A stretch of 64,000 nucleotides of DNA, from the NCBI GenBank assembly GCA_037892935.1, contig JAYXKI010000014.1, forward strand, positions 62,001 to 126,000. The letters are read 5' to 3'. The notes under the pieces were generated by a model, which saw only the letters and a program-made list of their open reading frames with translations, was not told where the DNA came from and made no database searches. Positions within the stretch are counted from its first letter, which is position 1, and every line of letters starts with the position of its first letter. Source of the stretch: Phlebopus portentosus (taxonomy: Eukaryota > Basidiomycota > Agaricomycetes > Boletales > Boletinellaceae). Of the stretch, positions 1 to 10,911 are shown one piece after another. The position numbers and the translations under genes are program-made.

Positions 1-482
1 GCGTCGATGAAGTTTTCCTCTTCTAGTAGAGGATTTGACAAATCTACTTCATCATCGCCTGCTACCTTTGGATGTACAATGCTAACAAAGGCGTCCAACT
101 CTTTTCCTCCTGCCCTCTGGATGAATTGATCTGCATCCACTATGCCTTCGTGCTATACCTCAGCCACGCATCTGCCAACCACATCCCATACTGCTTCAGT
201 ATCGTTCGCCTGAGCAACAACGTTCTTGCGGTAAGGTGCTTCCGCCTCAACCTCATTTTTTATAGCGGTTTGATTCCGCTCTTCCACACTAAGCTCGTTT
301 GAATTGCCTGCTTGCACATTCACTTTTCCAACCAACAAATCTGTGTAGATGTCGAAGTCATCGTCGTCCACTTCAGGTTCATCAGGTATCACGTTGGTAA
401 GGAGTTCTCGAAGGGTGAAACCGTCACTGATATTCGCATCTTGGTATTGTACAACAGGACAATTATATTTTAACGAGTCCAA
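1..482 (-). pseudogene. pol: pol start (protease N-terminal region) of E1, partial
   Basis: The frame from 482 to 153 matches the region before the aspartic protease in the element at 30299-31009, and weaker matching continues to base 1. The DSG active-site segment is at or beyond the window edge. The frame is broken near 153 relative to sister copies. Nothing more can be said without the missing sequence. Confidence 0.7.
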
Positions 483-523
483 TGAAAAGAGTCCTTTAGG
501 AAACCAACCAGTCGTTCTGACGT

Positions 524-1606
524 CTATGCCTGGTCCTCTAGAAAACCCTCACCGTCCACAAGTTCTTCTAGTTCAGTCGGCACTGCTCGCACATCGATGT
601 CGTCAACCTCTTCGAAGGAGGATTCCTTCACTTGGCCGAGTTCCTCGAAGAGCACCTTTCTGTCTGCTGGAACAAAGGCCGCAATGATTGCGTGTATCGC
701 TTCATGGCCTCGGGGGCATTCCCGAATGTAGTAGCCCACTTGACCACACTTATAGCAAGCGCGCGCGCAACACGCCTGATTCATCATCACCTCCATTGGC
801 TGACCTAGGCCTCCGTATGTTACTCCAGTCGCATCACGACGATCTTGGGAGGGAGGGATGAAAGGGCGAGTCGCTTGTTGAGGCAGCACCGGACATCTTA
901 GTGGTGGTGGCGCTGGTTTCATCACTGTTGAGCCGACCGTCTTCCTCCTACGCTTGGCCATTAGGTCCCTGATCTGACGCTCGACCCTGTCGACCTTGAC
1001 TGCAGCCTTCTTGAATTCCTCGTACGTTGTCAGCTCATTGGGTAGGCGCATGATACCTTCAACCACCTTCGGGTTTAGTGCTTGTTTCAAGTGACTCATC
1101 AGCCATTTGTCATGAGCCTTGGTGGCTAGTCCAGTGTCAACTCGACAGATGTCAAACTTATTGAAGAACTCGTCAGCGTTGAGGTCCCCTTGGTACATCG
1201 CGTCGAGCCTTTCGAAGGCCTTCTGGGAACGAGCTGGATCATCAAACGAGGTGTCAAGTTTCTTTAGGAAAGTATCCCAAGTGTCCTTGAATGCTATCCT
1301 ACCCTGTTTGTCGATTGCGCCACTCATGTAGCTTTCCGCCCAGCTTGCAGCAGCACCACTCTTCATATACGACAGAGTGAACATGATCTTTGCTTTGCTC
1401 GTCCTAAACTCTGACTCCGATGCATAAACATACAGGCACAGCTCTCGTTTGAAGTCGACATATCCGTGTTCACCGTCAAAGTCTCGGGGCTTGGCGACAT
1501 AGACTTTGTTCGTCTTCGATCCTTGGCTCGTTCCTTCTCCTGCTGCTTGGAGTGCTAGTGCGATCGCCATAGCAAGGTCTGTTATTGACTCTTTCGACAA
1601 CGACAT
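524..1606 (-). pseudogene. gag: gag of E1 (capsid plus zinc knuckle)
   Basis: The 360-residue frame matches the gag frames of the other copies: a retrotransposon capsid domain in the first half, then a Pro-rich linker, then one zinc knuckle. Normal copies read CX2CX4HX4C; here the His is Tyr (a CAC to TAC change), which should abolish zinc binding. The natural start lies further upstream (about 1960), but a TAG separates it from this frame. The frame ends with an acidic tail and a stop, before the protease frame. Structural protein that would package element RNA in cytoplasmic particles. Confidence 0.85.
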
Positions 1607-2360
1607 CTCTTGTTCTTCTTCTTCGTCTTCCTCCTCTTCGTCTGTTGGTACGAGCGGAGCTGGCTCTCATGGTTTGGTGAAAGACAATGAGGGTGCTATG
1701 GGTGGAGCTGACGTCTGACCTGTCGATGTTGATGGCCCTGGTAATGAAGCCATTGATCGTGTGGGGGTAGGGGGTGTGGGATCGTCTACGTCACCCTCTT
1801 GTTTCACTCTCCAATATTGGGACTTGTCCCCTCTGGTAGAGTACTACTTCTTCGCAGCCTCATCCCACCAAGCAATGAAGGTTTGATCGCCCAACTTGAT
1901 GATATACTGTCCTCGTGACGCACTCCACCTAGTGTTTGTCGGGAGAGCCGTCCGCTGATCATCAGTTAGATCCACCTTGATAGGCCAGAGGTGGAACGGG
2001 GATCGGGATGGTGTTCGAACGGGACCGACTTCGGATGACCAGCTCGTCTTTGAAATTGATAACTAGTCAGAAGGCACCAAGGTAGATGATGAATGAGATG
2101 CTCGATGATGATTGGACTCTATGAGTCACCCAAGAGAACGTCTGATGCGAGTTCCACAGAAGAGTGATTCGGAGCACCACGATTGGAGGATTGATTGATT
2201 GTTTTGGGAACTATCAGGACACGTCAAAGTCAGTCGGACCTTGACGGGCAAGATAGGGGTTGCTCGGATAAATCCAGGATGGGCGCGGTCATTGACCGTC
2301 GATGTGTCTCCTGCATGGAGTAGCAATGAACAAGTGGTTAAACCACGGGTCTGAGAGTAG

Positions 2361-2372
2361 GTCTTTCTATTA
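2361..2372 (-). promoter_or_regulatory. Putative self-priming primer-binding site
   Basis: Directly after the 5' LTR, minus strand, lies TAATAGAAAGAC. Eleven of these bases (AATAGAAAGAC) are the exact reverse complement of GTCTTTCTATT inside the LTR, which sits at the expected transcript start after the TATA box. This is the arrangement known for Tf1/sushi-type elements that prime from their own 5' RNA end. A tRNA primer match was not recognised. Confidence 0.7.
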
Positions 2373-2789
2373 TGTTAGGCAGCGAGACTAACGGGCGTTG
2401 ATCTCGAGGCGGCCAACATAACAACAAACAACTGGCTAACGTGAGTTGCCGGGCTATACGCATGCTATGTCGCAGTGAAGGTAAGTAGAATTCAGCAAAC
2501 TAATAATACAAGAGTAGATACCTATGTCGCAGTGAAGGTAAGTAGAATAGAAAGACAAGGAACGAAAGAGTCAAACTATCTACTTATATAGACTTCAAGC
2601 ATGGGAAAGGTCTACTCTAATGGGGAGTCACATGACAAGGAATGAGATGATTAGTGAGTGTAATAGAATGTTGTGGAATGTTCCGGCAATTGGATGAATA
2701 AGCACATAAGAAAAATAAAAGAAAAGGAAAAAGAATATTAAAATAAAAGATGACATAAGAAAAGAAAGGAAAATGTTCGAGTCCTTACA
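2373..2789 (-). repeat. 5' LTR of E1 (417 bp, short-U5 type)
   Basis: On the minus strand it starts TGTAAGGACTCGAACATTTTCC-like (only the first bases needed: TGTAAGG) and ends CTAACA, as do all LTRs of this family here. It has a TATATAA box, a presumed start at GTCTTTCTATT about 34 bases after the start of the box, and two copies of a roughly 57-bp internal repeat. The U5 end differs from that of the LTRs at 4293, 26951 and 33135. Confidence 0.9.
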
Positions 2790-4292
2790 GATGGACTCAT
2801 CAAAAAGGTCACAGAAGCACGGAGACAGGAGGATGAGAGAATGAGACCAAAGGACATTGAGAAGAGAGGGGACATGTAGAGGAAAGGTCATTGGCTATAT
2901 GTACCAGCAGGCATTAGAGAGATCGTCATGAAGGAACACCATGACTCGACCCTAGCAGGACATCCAGGAGTGATGAAGACGATCCAGTTAATAGCACAAA
3001 GGTACTGGTGGCCGAAGATGAGTGCAGACGTGCAGGTGTACATGCAGGAGTGTGATCATTGTCAGCAGACAAAGGCTCTAAGGACAATGAGAGCAAAGGT
3101 TTTGCACCCTAACGAGGTGCCAGAAGCACCATGGCAGATTGTCACAGTCGACCTGATTGGAGAGTTGCCAGAGTTGAATGGATTTAATGCAATTTGCATT
3201 GTAGTTGATTGCTTTAGCAAACAAATCTATGTGATTCTGATGATGATGAAGTTAACAGCTGAAGGCATAGCAAGGATCTACAGAGACTACGTCTTCTGGT
3301 TACATGGACTACCTCGGAAGATTATCCATGACCTGGGGTACAATTGATGCAAGAATGATGAAGGAGTTGTACAAGCTCCTTCATATTGAAGGCCACCTGT
3401 TGACAGCATATCACCCACAGACTGATGGACAGACAGAAAGGGTTAATCAAGAACTCAAACAGTACCTCCATTTGTATGTCAACCATCGACAATTGGACTG
3501 GGTAGACTGGCTAGTGCTTGTGGAATTTGTATACAACAACCATGAACATTCAGCGATGAAACTGTCTCCTTTCTTTGTCAACACAGGAATGCATCCCTTG
3601 GACTTTACGGGGTCGGGATAGCATCATCAAACTTGCCAGTGGAAGACTTCACTAAACATGTCAAGGAAGTACATGGACTCACCTAGAGTAACCTAGTCAA
3701 AGCAAACGAGGACATGAAGCACTTTTACGACTGTCATGCAGGCAAGTTAGTTAGTTATGAAGCAGGGCAGAAAGTCTTCTTAGACGGATGGAATATCAAG
3801 ATGATCCGACTGATGAAGAAGATAGATGACAAGTGGTTTGGTCCCTTGAGGTAGTGGAAAAGGTTAGTGTGAGTGCATACAGACTTAAGCTACCGAAGAC
3901 GTGGAAAAAGGTTCATCCAGTCTTCAACGAGATCTTGCTCAAACTGGCTGTTCAACTATCCTTTGAGTCACAAAAGAAGCCACCTCCACCACTGCCAGTA
4001 ATTATTGACAAACAAAGAAGAGTACGAGGTCGAAGAAATACTCAACTCATGTCTACATCAAGGCAGGCTCCAATTCTTGATCAAGTGGGTTGGATATGAG
4101 GAAGTGACATGGCAGCCGGAGTCCGATGTCAAGGATAATATGCAGGAGTCAATTCAAGAATTCTATTGCAAACATCCTGGGGCTCCAAGGAAGTTAACGA
4201 TACCTCGACAAAGTCTACAAGCGCTGTACAAATTCACGTTGTCAGAAGGCCTATGTGGTTGGTCAGGACACCCAACCTTGAAGGGGGGGTGA
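2790..4292 (+). pseudogene. pol: pol fragment: integrase and chromodomain (E0)
   Basis: Order: HHCC zinc-binding domain of integrase (2928-3080; visible His-Pro-Gly and Cys-X2-Cys), catalytic core with the first Asp in VDLIGEL, a second segment around 3310-3350, and a C-terminal chromodomain at 4005-4200 (EYEVEEIL ... KWVGYEE ... TWQPE). Integrase inserts the cDNA; in chromoviruses the chromodomain directs it to marked chromatin. At least three frame breaks (about 3347, 3621 and 4000) make it non-functional. Confidence 0.9.
4281..4292 (+). promoter_or_regulatory. Polypurine tract of E0
   Basis: AAGGGGGGGTGA lies directly before the 3' LTR and includes the pol stop codon. The same G-run occurs before the LTRs at 44137 and 45955 and, inverted, at 27410. 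It would prime plus-strand cDNA synthesis. Confidence 0.75.
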
Positions 4293-4754
4293 TGTAAGGA
4301 CTCGAACATTTTTCCTTTTCTTTTCTTATATCATCATTTATTTTAATATTCTTTTCCTTTTCTTTTATTTTTCTTATGTGCTTATTCATCTATTCGCCGG
4401 AACATTCCACGATGTTCTATCATGCTCACTAATCACTCCTTTCCTTTGTCATGTGACTTCCCATTAGAGTAGACCTTTCTCATGCTCGAAGTCTATATAA
4501 GTAGATAGTTTGACTCTTTCGTTTCTTTGTCTTTCTATTCTACTTACCTTCACTTCGACATAGGTATCTACTCTTGTATTAATAGTTTATTGAAATCTAC
4601 TTACCTTCACTTTGACATAGTATTCAACAGTCTGGACTTAAGCCCTGTCTTAGCTGTCTTGACCAGGAGTGACATGCTTGAGATTATCTCATCCATGCTT
4701 GTTTGTTGTTATATTGGCCTGCCTCGACTCAGCATTTGAGCCATCTGCCTAACA
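4293..4754 (+). repeat. 3' LTR of E0 (462 bp, long-U5 type)
   Basis: It begins TGTAAGG and ends CTAACA, with TATATAA and the GTCTTTCTATT start motif in the middle. The 3' quarter matches the LTRs at 26951-27409 and 33135-33593 rather than those at 2373, 44137 and 45955. Confidence 0.9.
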
Positions 4755-5164
4755 CACTGTCAGACTTGTGCCCGAGTATACATGGTCCTTTATGAGATAT
4801 ACTTTACAGTATGTCATGCTACAAGCAAAACACGTGACTGCCTAGATTGAAGTCCAATGTCACACGCAAGAAGCACTATATGCCAATCCACCAAATCCTA
4901 TAATACTCAAGCAACATGAAGAACTTGTTGTTACAACTTGAACCCCTCAAGCTGCAGACCCAATAACTTGGAGGATAATAGAATGGTACAAGCCAGAGCT
5001 GCACAATCATGTCCAGCCTCTACAGTACAAGTGAACCTTTATTTACCAAGGAACGCAAACCTGGACACCAAGCAACTACAACTGGTACTCCAACGAAGGA
5101 TATAGCAATACATTTGTGACATCTGACTTCCAGGCAAAGCATGGCTAGTCACTCGAACACAACT

Positions 5165-5372
5165 GCATCCCCCAGCTGAACTCATACAGTTCATGGTATG
5201 CATTGGACCATACTCTACACCAACCCGACATCTCAATACTGATGTGCGAGTTGTGCTTACACCCTTTGGACCACAAGACGAACAGCAAAGAGTCACATAT
5301 CGAGCTGCCTACATTGCACCAAGAGCTACAATCCCACCTGGTGATGGAATCGACATCATGATGGAGCACTGA
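5165..5372 (+). pseudogene. Unrecognised coding relic in left arm
   Basis: A frame of about 68 codons, reading from PPAELIQF to a TGA stop, looks protein-like. It is repeated on the minus strand in the right arm near 6600-6810, where it has stops. The preceding frame in the right arm (7195-6791, minus) is open for 134 codons and aligns to the same stretch of the left arm, where it is interrupted. I do not recognise the family. Downstream is a run of GTGGAG/GGTGGAGCAA simple repeats. Confidence 0.35.
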
Positions 5373-6790
5373 CAGTGGAGCTTTCCATACTGGAACAGCA
5401 CCTCTATTGTCTCAGTCAGCAACCCCACAGAATTCTGTCATAGTGGAGATACATTGGAGCAAAGTGGTGCTCAGTGGAGCAGAATGATGAAGGAAGTGAT
5501 GTAATGGTGGAGAGAAGTGGAGCAAGGTGGAGCAAGGTGGGGTAAAGTGGAGAGAAGATGAGTAAGAAATAGGACAGAAAATGGATTATCTAGAAAGCAT
5601 AAATAGCATTAGAAGTAGGCCCTCTTTCCCCCATCTTTCGATCCTCTTAACACACTGGTGACATCGTCTCAACACATGATCCACTATGTGCTTTGTACTA
5701 CTACACCTCTTGGAAATCCCAATCTGCTCTTACTCTACCTTGTCTCTGAAAGCATCCCTTACCAGGACTGCAACTAGGAAGGATAGTAAGAGGACTGCGT
5801 GGTACAGCTAAACGTGGGTAGATAGATCACCTCTGCACAAAATACTGCTGCTTAGGCAAAAGGATTGAAACTAGTGTAACCCTAAATCTACACCTCTAAC
5901 AATTTGTTCTTCAGGATGTGCACTTGTCCTAGGGAATAGGTTTGCTAATCTCAAAACTAGCAGCATTGATAGAGAATTGAGGTTGACAGTCCTCACCTCA
6001 ATAAAACACTAGCCAAGAACCTTGCCCATGAGAGGTGGTGTTAAAACTAGCAAGTGATCTTTTGATCAATGTTAGAGGTGTAGGTTTGGGGTTACACCAG
6101 TTTTGATCCTTTTGCCTAAGCAGCGGTATATTGTGCAGAGGTGATCTATCTACCCACGTTTAGCTGTACCACACGGTCCTCTTACTATCCTTCCTAGTTG
6201 CAGTCCTAGTTAGGGATGCTTTCAGATACAAGGTAGAGTAAGAGCAGATTGGGATTTCCAAGAGGCGTAGTAGTACAAAGCACACAATGGATAGTGTGTT
6301 AGGACACTATTGCTGTGTGTTAAGAGGATCGAAAGATAGGTGAAAGAGGGCCTACTTCTAATGCTATTTATGCTTTCTAGATAATCCATTTTCTATCCTA
6401 TTTCTTACTCATCTTCTCTCCACTTTACTCCACCTTGCTCCACCTTGCTCCACTTCTCTCCACCATTACATCACTTCCTTCATCATTCTGCTCCACTAAG
6501 TGTCACTTTGCTCCAACATATCTCCACTATGACAAAATTCTGTGGGGTTGCTGACTGAGACAATAGAGGTGCTGTTCCAGTATGGAAAGCTCCACTGTCA
6601 GTGCTCCATTATGACATTGATTTCATCACCAGGTGAGATTGTAGCTCTTGGTGCAATGTAAGCAGCTCGATATGTGACTCTTCGCTGTTCATCTTGTAGT
6701 CCGAAGGGTGTAAGCACAACTTGCACATTGGTATTGAGATGTCAGGTTGGTGTAGAGTATAGTCCAATGCATACTATGAACTGTATGAGT

Positions 6791-7195
6791 TCAGCTGGGG
6801 GATGCAGTTGTGTTCGAGTGACTAGCCATGCTTTGCCTGGAAGTCAGATATCGCAAATGTATTGCCATATCCTTCATTGGAGTACCAGTTATAGTTGCTT
6901 GGTGTCTAGGTTTGCATTCCTTGGTAAATAAAGGTTTGCTTGTACTGTAGAGGCTGGACATGAGATTATGCAGCTCTGGCTTGTACCATCCTAGTATCCT
7001 CCAAGTTATTGGGTCTGCAGCTTGAGGGGTTCGAGTTGTAATAATAAGTTCCTCATGTCGCTTGGGTATTATAGGATTTGGTGGATTGACATGTAACGCT
7101 TCTTGCGTGTGACATTGGACTTCAATCTGGCAGTCACGTATTTCACTTGTAGCATGACATACTGTGAAGTATATCTCATAAAGGACCATGTACAC
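6791..7195 (-). pseudogene. Unrecognised 134-codon frame in right arm of inverted repeat
   Basis: The least damaged version of the reading frame shared by both arms. The composition is protein-like (balanced hydrophobic and charged residues), but it lacks any motif I recognise and ends just before the PPAEL segment, which lies in another frame. No promoter or splice structure was established. Its presence on both arms in inverse order indicates that it was duplicated with the arm. Confidence 0.35.
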
Positions 7196-7216
7196 TTAGG
7201 CACAAGTCTGACAGTG

Positions 7217-8005
7217 CTGGAATGCTAGTGATGTCTCCATTGGGCTCAGATTAGCCTTTAGACTTTAGTCGTTAGGTGTTAGGCTTTGGTAGTCACGTTC
7301 TAGACTTCTTGGGCTTCTAGTAGTTTGATCGCTTCTTGACTTCTTTTGATTGGGTCAGATCAGGAGTTTGGTCGGCGGTGTTAAGGTGACAGTTGGCGGT
7401 AATAAATTGGTGTGGTAATTGCCGGTCAGCGGTGTTAAGTAGTCTGCAGGGTTACGTACTTGTGGCGTGCTTCTTAGGTGCCCATATATTGCCATTGATG
7501 CCCGTGACCATTGCCTTGGTTGCATAAACAGTAGTTTGGCTCCAGTGACTGCTAGCCTGTTACTAGTCGCATTTGGAATGCTGATCCTGTTGATCTGCTG
7601 ATCATGTCAATCTTGATGTAAGTTTTTGAGCGGATCCTTTCACTTCCTTCATCCACAAAAGAAAAAATTACTTTCAATGCATAATTAAGCCTTTTCCATA
7701 ATAATAAATTGAATCCTTCAAAAATTCCTCAAAAATTCCACCTAGTTTTCGAGAAGATGCATGTAAACAGTTTATATCTTGCTGAATTTTCAATGTTTCA
7801 AGATTTCCTTCAAAAAATCTGAATCTATGATATCAAAAACCCCCATCCATGAAAATACTGTAATATTTATCTTATTGTGCAGTACAGAACATGCAGGCAA
7901 AAGTCGACTTCAAGAACTGGAGAATTCACACGGCTCGGCTTCCACGCGGCATTTCCAAGCGAGGTCGTGGGAATGCGCAGATTTTTATTGACCGTTGCTC
8001 GTCAC
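7217..8005. other. Intergenic, no gene seen
   Basis: Between the inverted repeat and the mannosyltransferase promoter. The first 400 bases have short imperfect repeats of a GGCGGT(G/A)TTAAG-like motif near 7370-7440; 7670-7860 is AT-rich. No credible coding frame or RNA gene was seen. Confidence 0.5.
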
Positions 8006-8028
8006 CAGGTCTAAATAACAGTTTGCCC
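8006..8028 (+). repeat. MITE terminus relic
   Basis: The segment ending CAGTTTGCCC matches the right terminus of the palindromic MITE at 16095-16536 and of the relic ending at 16660. Only the tip remains, immediately upstream of the duplicated promoter segment. Confidence 0.5.
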
Positions 8029-8038
8029 GCTTAGAGAT

Positions 8039-8122
8039 CAATCAAATCCAACAATAAAATGGGTCACGTGGTCTCCTTATCAATCAAATCCAACAATAAA
8101 ATGGGTCACGTGGTCTCCTTAT
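8039..8122 (+). promoter_or_regulatory. Perfect 42-bp tandem duplication with two CACGTG boxes
   Basis: Two identical 42-bp units lie head to tail, 150-230 bases before the mannosyltransferase start codon. Each contains the palindrome CACGTG (8065-8070 and 8107-8112) in the context GTCACGTGGT. CACGTG is the known site for bHLH factors of the Cbf1/Pho4 type; that such a factor acts here is inference. The perfect identity of the units indicates a recent duplication. Confidence 0.75.
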
Positions 8123-8274
8123 CATCGCCAAGCGGCTGCGGGGGCGCCGCTCTTGATGTTCAACGATCATGTCCTCGCCACAGTCTCTTCCTCAATAACC
8201 ATAACGTCGTGAAAAGCGACGTGCAGAGGACGTGCAGCTTCTCTGTTTCTCAAGCATCTGATCTTACGGGGAAA

Positions 8275-9645
8275 ATGGTGCCGAATCGCTCTTCTTTTAG
8301 GCGGCTTTCTTCTCGACGTTCCCTTCATTTCATCATCATCTTTGGCACTCTGCTTTTCGGTTTCGTTCTGGTCAAGGTTGGATCGTATACTATCCACTTT
8401 TATTCTTCCGGACAATTTGTGCGGTATCATATGGATATGACCCCTTCTGTCCAGGTTCAAGGTGAATTTCTTTCCCTGAAATCTCCTTGCCGTCTGCGCA
8501 ATGGATGGATAGAAACACGACAGCACCCTCAATGTCAGAACGGTCGATTGCGCAGTATGAATTGCATCTCATCTATCTGTTCTGTTGCTAGGCTGTTCCG
8601 CATTTCTGTAAATATCTGCTTTGTTTTAGTTATGCTGACTCGTCTCCCCCTTTTTCACAGATTCCCCCGTCAAAAATATTCCGACCCAAGAACTAGGCTA
8701 TTCAGCCGTCGTACTCTATCTTATCAATGCTTCTCGATTACGCGAGCTTATGCTTTCGCTCTTCTACCTTCACCACAACGTACCCATGCAGCCCTGGCCA
8801 ATCATCCTTTTCTACGCTGACGACATGAACGACCAATCAGCTCGCGTCGAGTTCATGCTCCGGTTATACGACTTCCTTGGTGGTGACCAGGAAGTCCGCT
8901 CCTTTCTATCGCGCATCGAGTTCGAGCGTCTTGAGTGGTCTCTTCCTCCCGGAATTTCTCATAATAAAGTCGACGTTGACCCGGTGTTCATCCATGCATG
9001 GCCGGGGTTCCACCTCATGTCCAATTTCTTTGCGACCCAAATCTTTGGGCACCCACGGCTTCGGGACGTAACATATTTCATGCGTCTCGACACAGATTCT
9101 TTCATTTTTAAACACCTCTGCTACGATCCGCTCGAGGTTTTCCATGCGTACAACAGGTCGTATGGCTATCGATCACGATCATCAGACCCTGCTTGGCTGA
9201 CTCGCGGGATGTGGGAATACGCGGACGATTTCGTGCGCGAACATCCGGAAGTGGAAAAAAATCTAGGGAAGAACGCTTGGACATGGCCAACGAATCGTGA
9301 ATCAATAAAGATGAAGCACGAGCCTTTCCCTTCGTATTACAACAACTTCGAGATTGTTAGATTAGACGCATTCCGCAGACCGGATGTGCAAGAATGGTTA
9401 CGTGGGATAGATGGCGACCCTCAGCGGATATACAAATATAGATGGAGTGCGTGTTCAGCGTTTCTAATTTGCTTGATGATTGCTGACAATCATCTAACGA
9501 AGGTGACGGTGCTATTCGATATGCTACCGTAAGCATGTATCTAGATTCCCAGAAGGATGTCGAAGAGTATTGTGGGATGCAGTATTGGCATAATGGAGCG
9601 CAGGGTGAACATTGCACATGCGAAGAGCAAAAACATGGACGATAA
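8275..9645 (+). CDS. GT15 (KRE2/MNT1-type) mannosyltransferase, type II Golgi membrane protein
   Basis: Joined exons 8275-8554, 8661-9446 and 9503-9645 give 402 residues; the phases agree and introns of 106 and 56 nt have GT-AG ends. A short basic N-terminus is followed by one hydrophobic segment (about residues 19-41), typical of a Golgi signal anchor. The rest is GT15: FYADDMND, the nucleotide-sugar motif RLDTDS, TWPTNRE, YYNNFEIV (the Glu is the family's proposed catalytic residue) and a C-terminal Cys-rich tail. These enzymes add alpha-1,2-mannose from GDP-mannose to O- and N-glycans. RLDTDS replaces the RVEP form of yeast Kre2, so it belongs to a diverged branch. A longer frame from 8059 exists but begins inside the tandem promoter repeat, so I chose the ATG before the anchor. 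Confidence 0.88.
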
Positions 9646-10054
9646 CGGATATCTTTGTATTGTCGTATGTTTTCCGATGTTATTGCAATTGTTACCTGTG
9701 GAAGTATTTGGGACACTGTTTTCAGGACGCGAATCATAATGGATGGCTTTGGACGAAACGAAGAACTTGCAATCATCAAAACGTCGTGTACAATCAGACG
9801 ACAGGGCTAGATACCATTCTCATTTCTACCACAGGTGGAAGAACAGGCGCCTTCATATGAAGCGACCGCTACTTTGCTCTCCGCTCGAAGTCTCATCGGA
9901 CTTTGCGTTTTGCACTTTACCAGTCAAAGCTCACGTGTCCTGACGTGAACTATACTAAGGAACGTAGCGCCACAATCGAGAGGAACCGTCTATTCTCTGC
10001 ATTCTCGCACATCGACTGCCTCAACGTTTCCGCATCGACGGCCGGGGTGGCGAT
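9646..10054. other. Intergenic after the mannosyltransferase
   Basis: Contains only short overlapping frames on both strands without family motifs; probably the 3' untranslated region and spacer. Confidence 0.4.
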
Positions 10055-10690
10055 ATGCCCGAGGTCAGGCAGGCCTCGCCACTTAGTTTTAGGAGACTCA
10101 AAAGAAGAGAGTGGAGATCATCTCCCGGCTTGTCAGCCAAAGAATTCCTCCGACCTTTGAACGTCGACATCCCGGACACAGTACTTCCTCGGCGATACAG
10201 ACGACACGGCGTCTTGCTGGATGACCTAGAGTTAGACATGCAGAAACTCGAGAAGATGGAGTCCCCGGCATCGACTCGTCCCTGTTCGGAGTTTCCTCCA
10301 AGAGCCGGTCAGGCTGTGTACGTCGGGCGTAGGACGCCCCGATTCTACCTAGCTGCTTTTCGGAACTTGGCGAATAGACGTTTGCGACGCTCGAAATCTT
10401 CCGGTCCGAGACGAGGCACGAGAAGACGCAGGCGTCTCTTTTTGGACATTGTGGTAGGCTGGATTGAGAAGCGGAAGAAGCGATGGATCGAGCCTCGGAG
10501 ACATGATGGGAAGGACTTGCGGATATTTTACTCAGTTTATAACCGTAGGTTACTCCGCCTCATGTGTTCATACCCTTTCCCTTACACAATGGTTCTGGTA
10601 GTTATTGATAGGCGATATGGAGGCGCCCGCATTCGCTACAGGGAGGAAATAATCAGTGGCTCCGTGTATTACAGAGTAAAATGTTTGTAG
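10055..10690 (+). CDS. Hypothetical Arg-rich protein or upstream exon of the next gene
   Basis: A 211-codon open frame with a very basic middle (runs of Arg near residues 115-130). Near its end it has a VLVVIDRRYGGARI segment that resembles LLVVVDKKFPGAKV in the gene at 10912-11525, so the two may be paralogous domains or parts of one locus. No known domain was recognised. The frame may be extended or trimmed by introns that I could not fix. Confidence 0.35.
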   Translation: MPEVRQASPLSFRRLKRREWRSSPGLSAKEFLRPLNVDIPDTVLPRRYRRHGVLLDDLELDMQKLEKMESPASTRPCSEFPPRAGQAVYVGRRTPRFYLAAFRNLANRRLRRSKSSGPRRGTRRRRRLFLDIVVGWIEKRKKRWIEPRRHDGKDLRIFYSVYNRRLLRLMCSYPFPYTMVLVVIDRRYGGARIRYREEIISGSVYYRVKCL

Positions 10691-10911
10691 GTGTACCCTT
10701 GTCGCGTCACCGTTGAGTCAAGAAGCTTACATCTGTACGAATAGTCGAACATCATCAACGAGGGAAAGTGGAAGTAATGGAAACCAGTCTCGGTATAGCA
10801 GTGAAGGAAATGCAGTATGAACTGGAATTCGAGGGTGTCAGCTGTGATGAAACTCAGTTCGCGGACCTCTTCCAGGGTATGTATGCCTTAAACATGCTGC
10901 TGGACTTTAAG

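Larger units (their letters stand above)
1..2789 (-). mobile_element. Ty3/gypsy chromovirus, 5' part (element E1), cut by window start
   Basis: Reading the minus strand from 2789 downward gives a 5' LTR, a primer-binding site, a leader, a gag gene and the start of the protease region; the rest lies outside the window. The order and the sequence match the complete element at 26951-33593. Gag and protease lie in separate frames. The element is dead: there is an in-frame TAG in the gag N-terminus near 1885 where a sister copy has Trp, and the zinc knuckle His is Tyr. It abuts a plus-strand integrase fragment at 2790, so it probably inserted into, or recombined with, that older element. Confidence 0.9.
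2790..4754 (+). mobile_element. Ty3/gypsy chromovirus, 3' part (element E0)
   Basis: A plus-strand 3' fragment: integrase, chromodomain, polypurine tract and 3' LTR. The 5' two thirds are missing because the minus-strand element E1 joins it at 2789/2790. Its LTR has the long U5 type also found in the complete element at 26951-33593, so E0 and that element belong to one subfamily and E1 to another. Confidence 0.9.
4755..7216. mobile_element. Large inverted-repeat (foldback-like) element, arms about 1147 bp
   Basis: The left arm 4755-5901 is matched in inverse by 6070-7216, leaving a 168-bp loop. The outer tips read CACTGTCAG and CTGACAGTG. Divergence between arms is moderate, with mostly C/T and G/A differences and some small indels (for example around 6285-6325). 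The left tip coincides with the end of the E0 LTR, so no target duplication can be read there. Each arm carries the same decayed coding frame. It could be a foldback transposon or an inverted duplication of a cellular or viral gene; no transposase was recognised. Confidence 0.8.

Noticed and set aside
5039..5296. Cys-rich frame conserved in both arms of the inverted repeat (also 6674-6931)
   Set aside because: It is antisense to the more protein-like frames, and conservation is explained by the arms being copies of each other.
8059..8820. Open frame of 253 codons starting MGHVV, upstream extension of the mannosyltransferase
   Set aside because: Its start lies inside the tandem promoter repeat (it reads MGHVVSLS twice), and beyond 8554 it runs through the first intron in the wrong frame. 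The ATG at 8275 with two spliced introns gives a complete GT15 protein.
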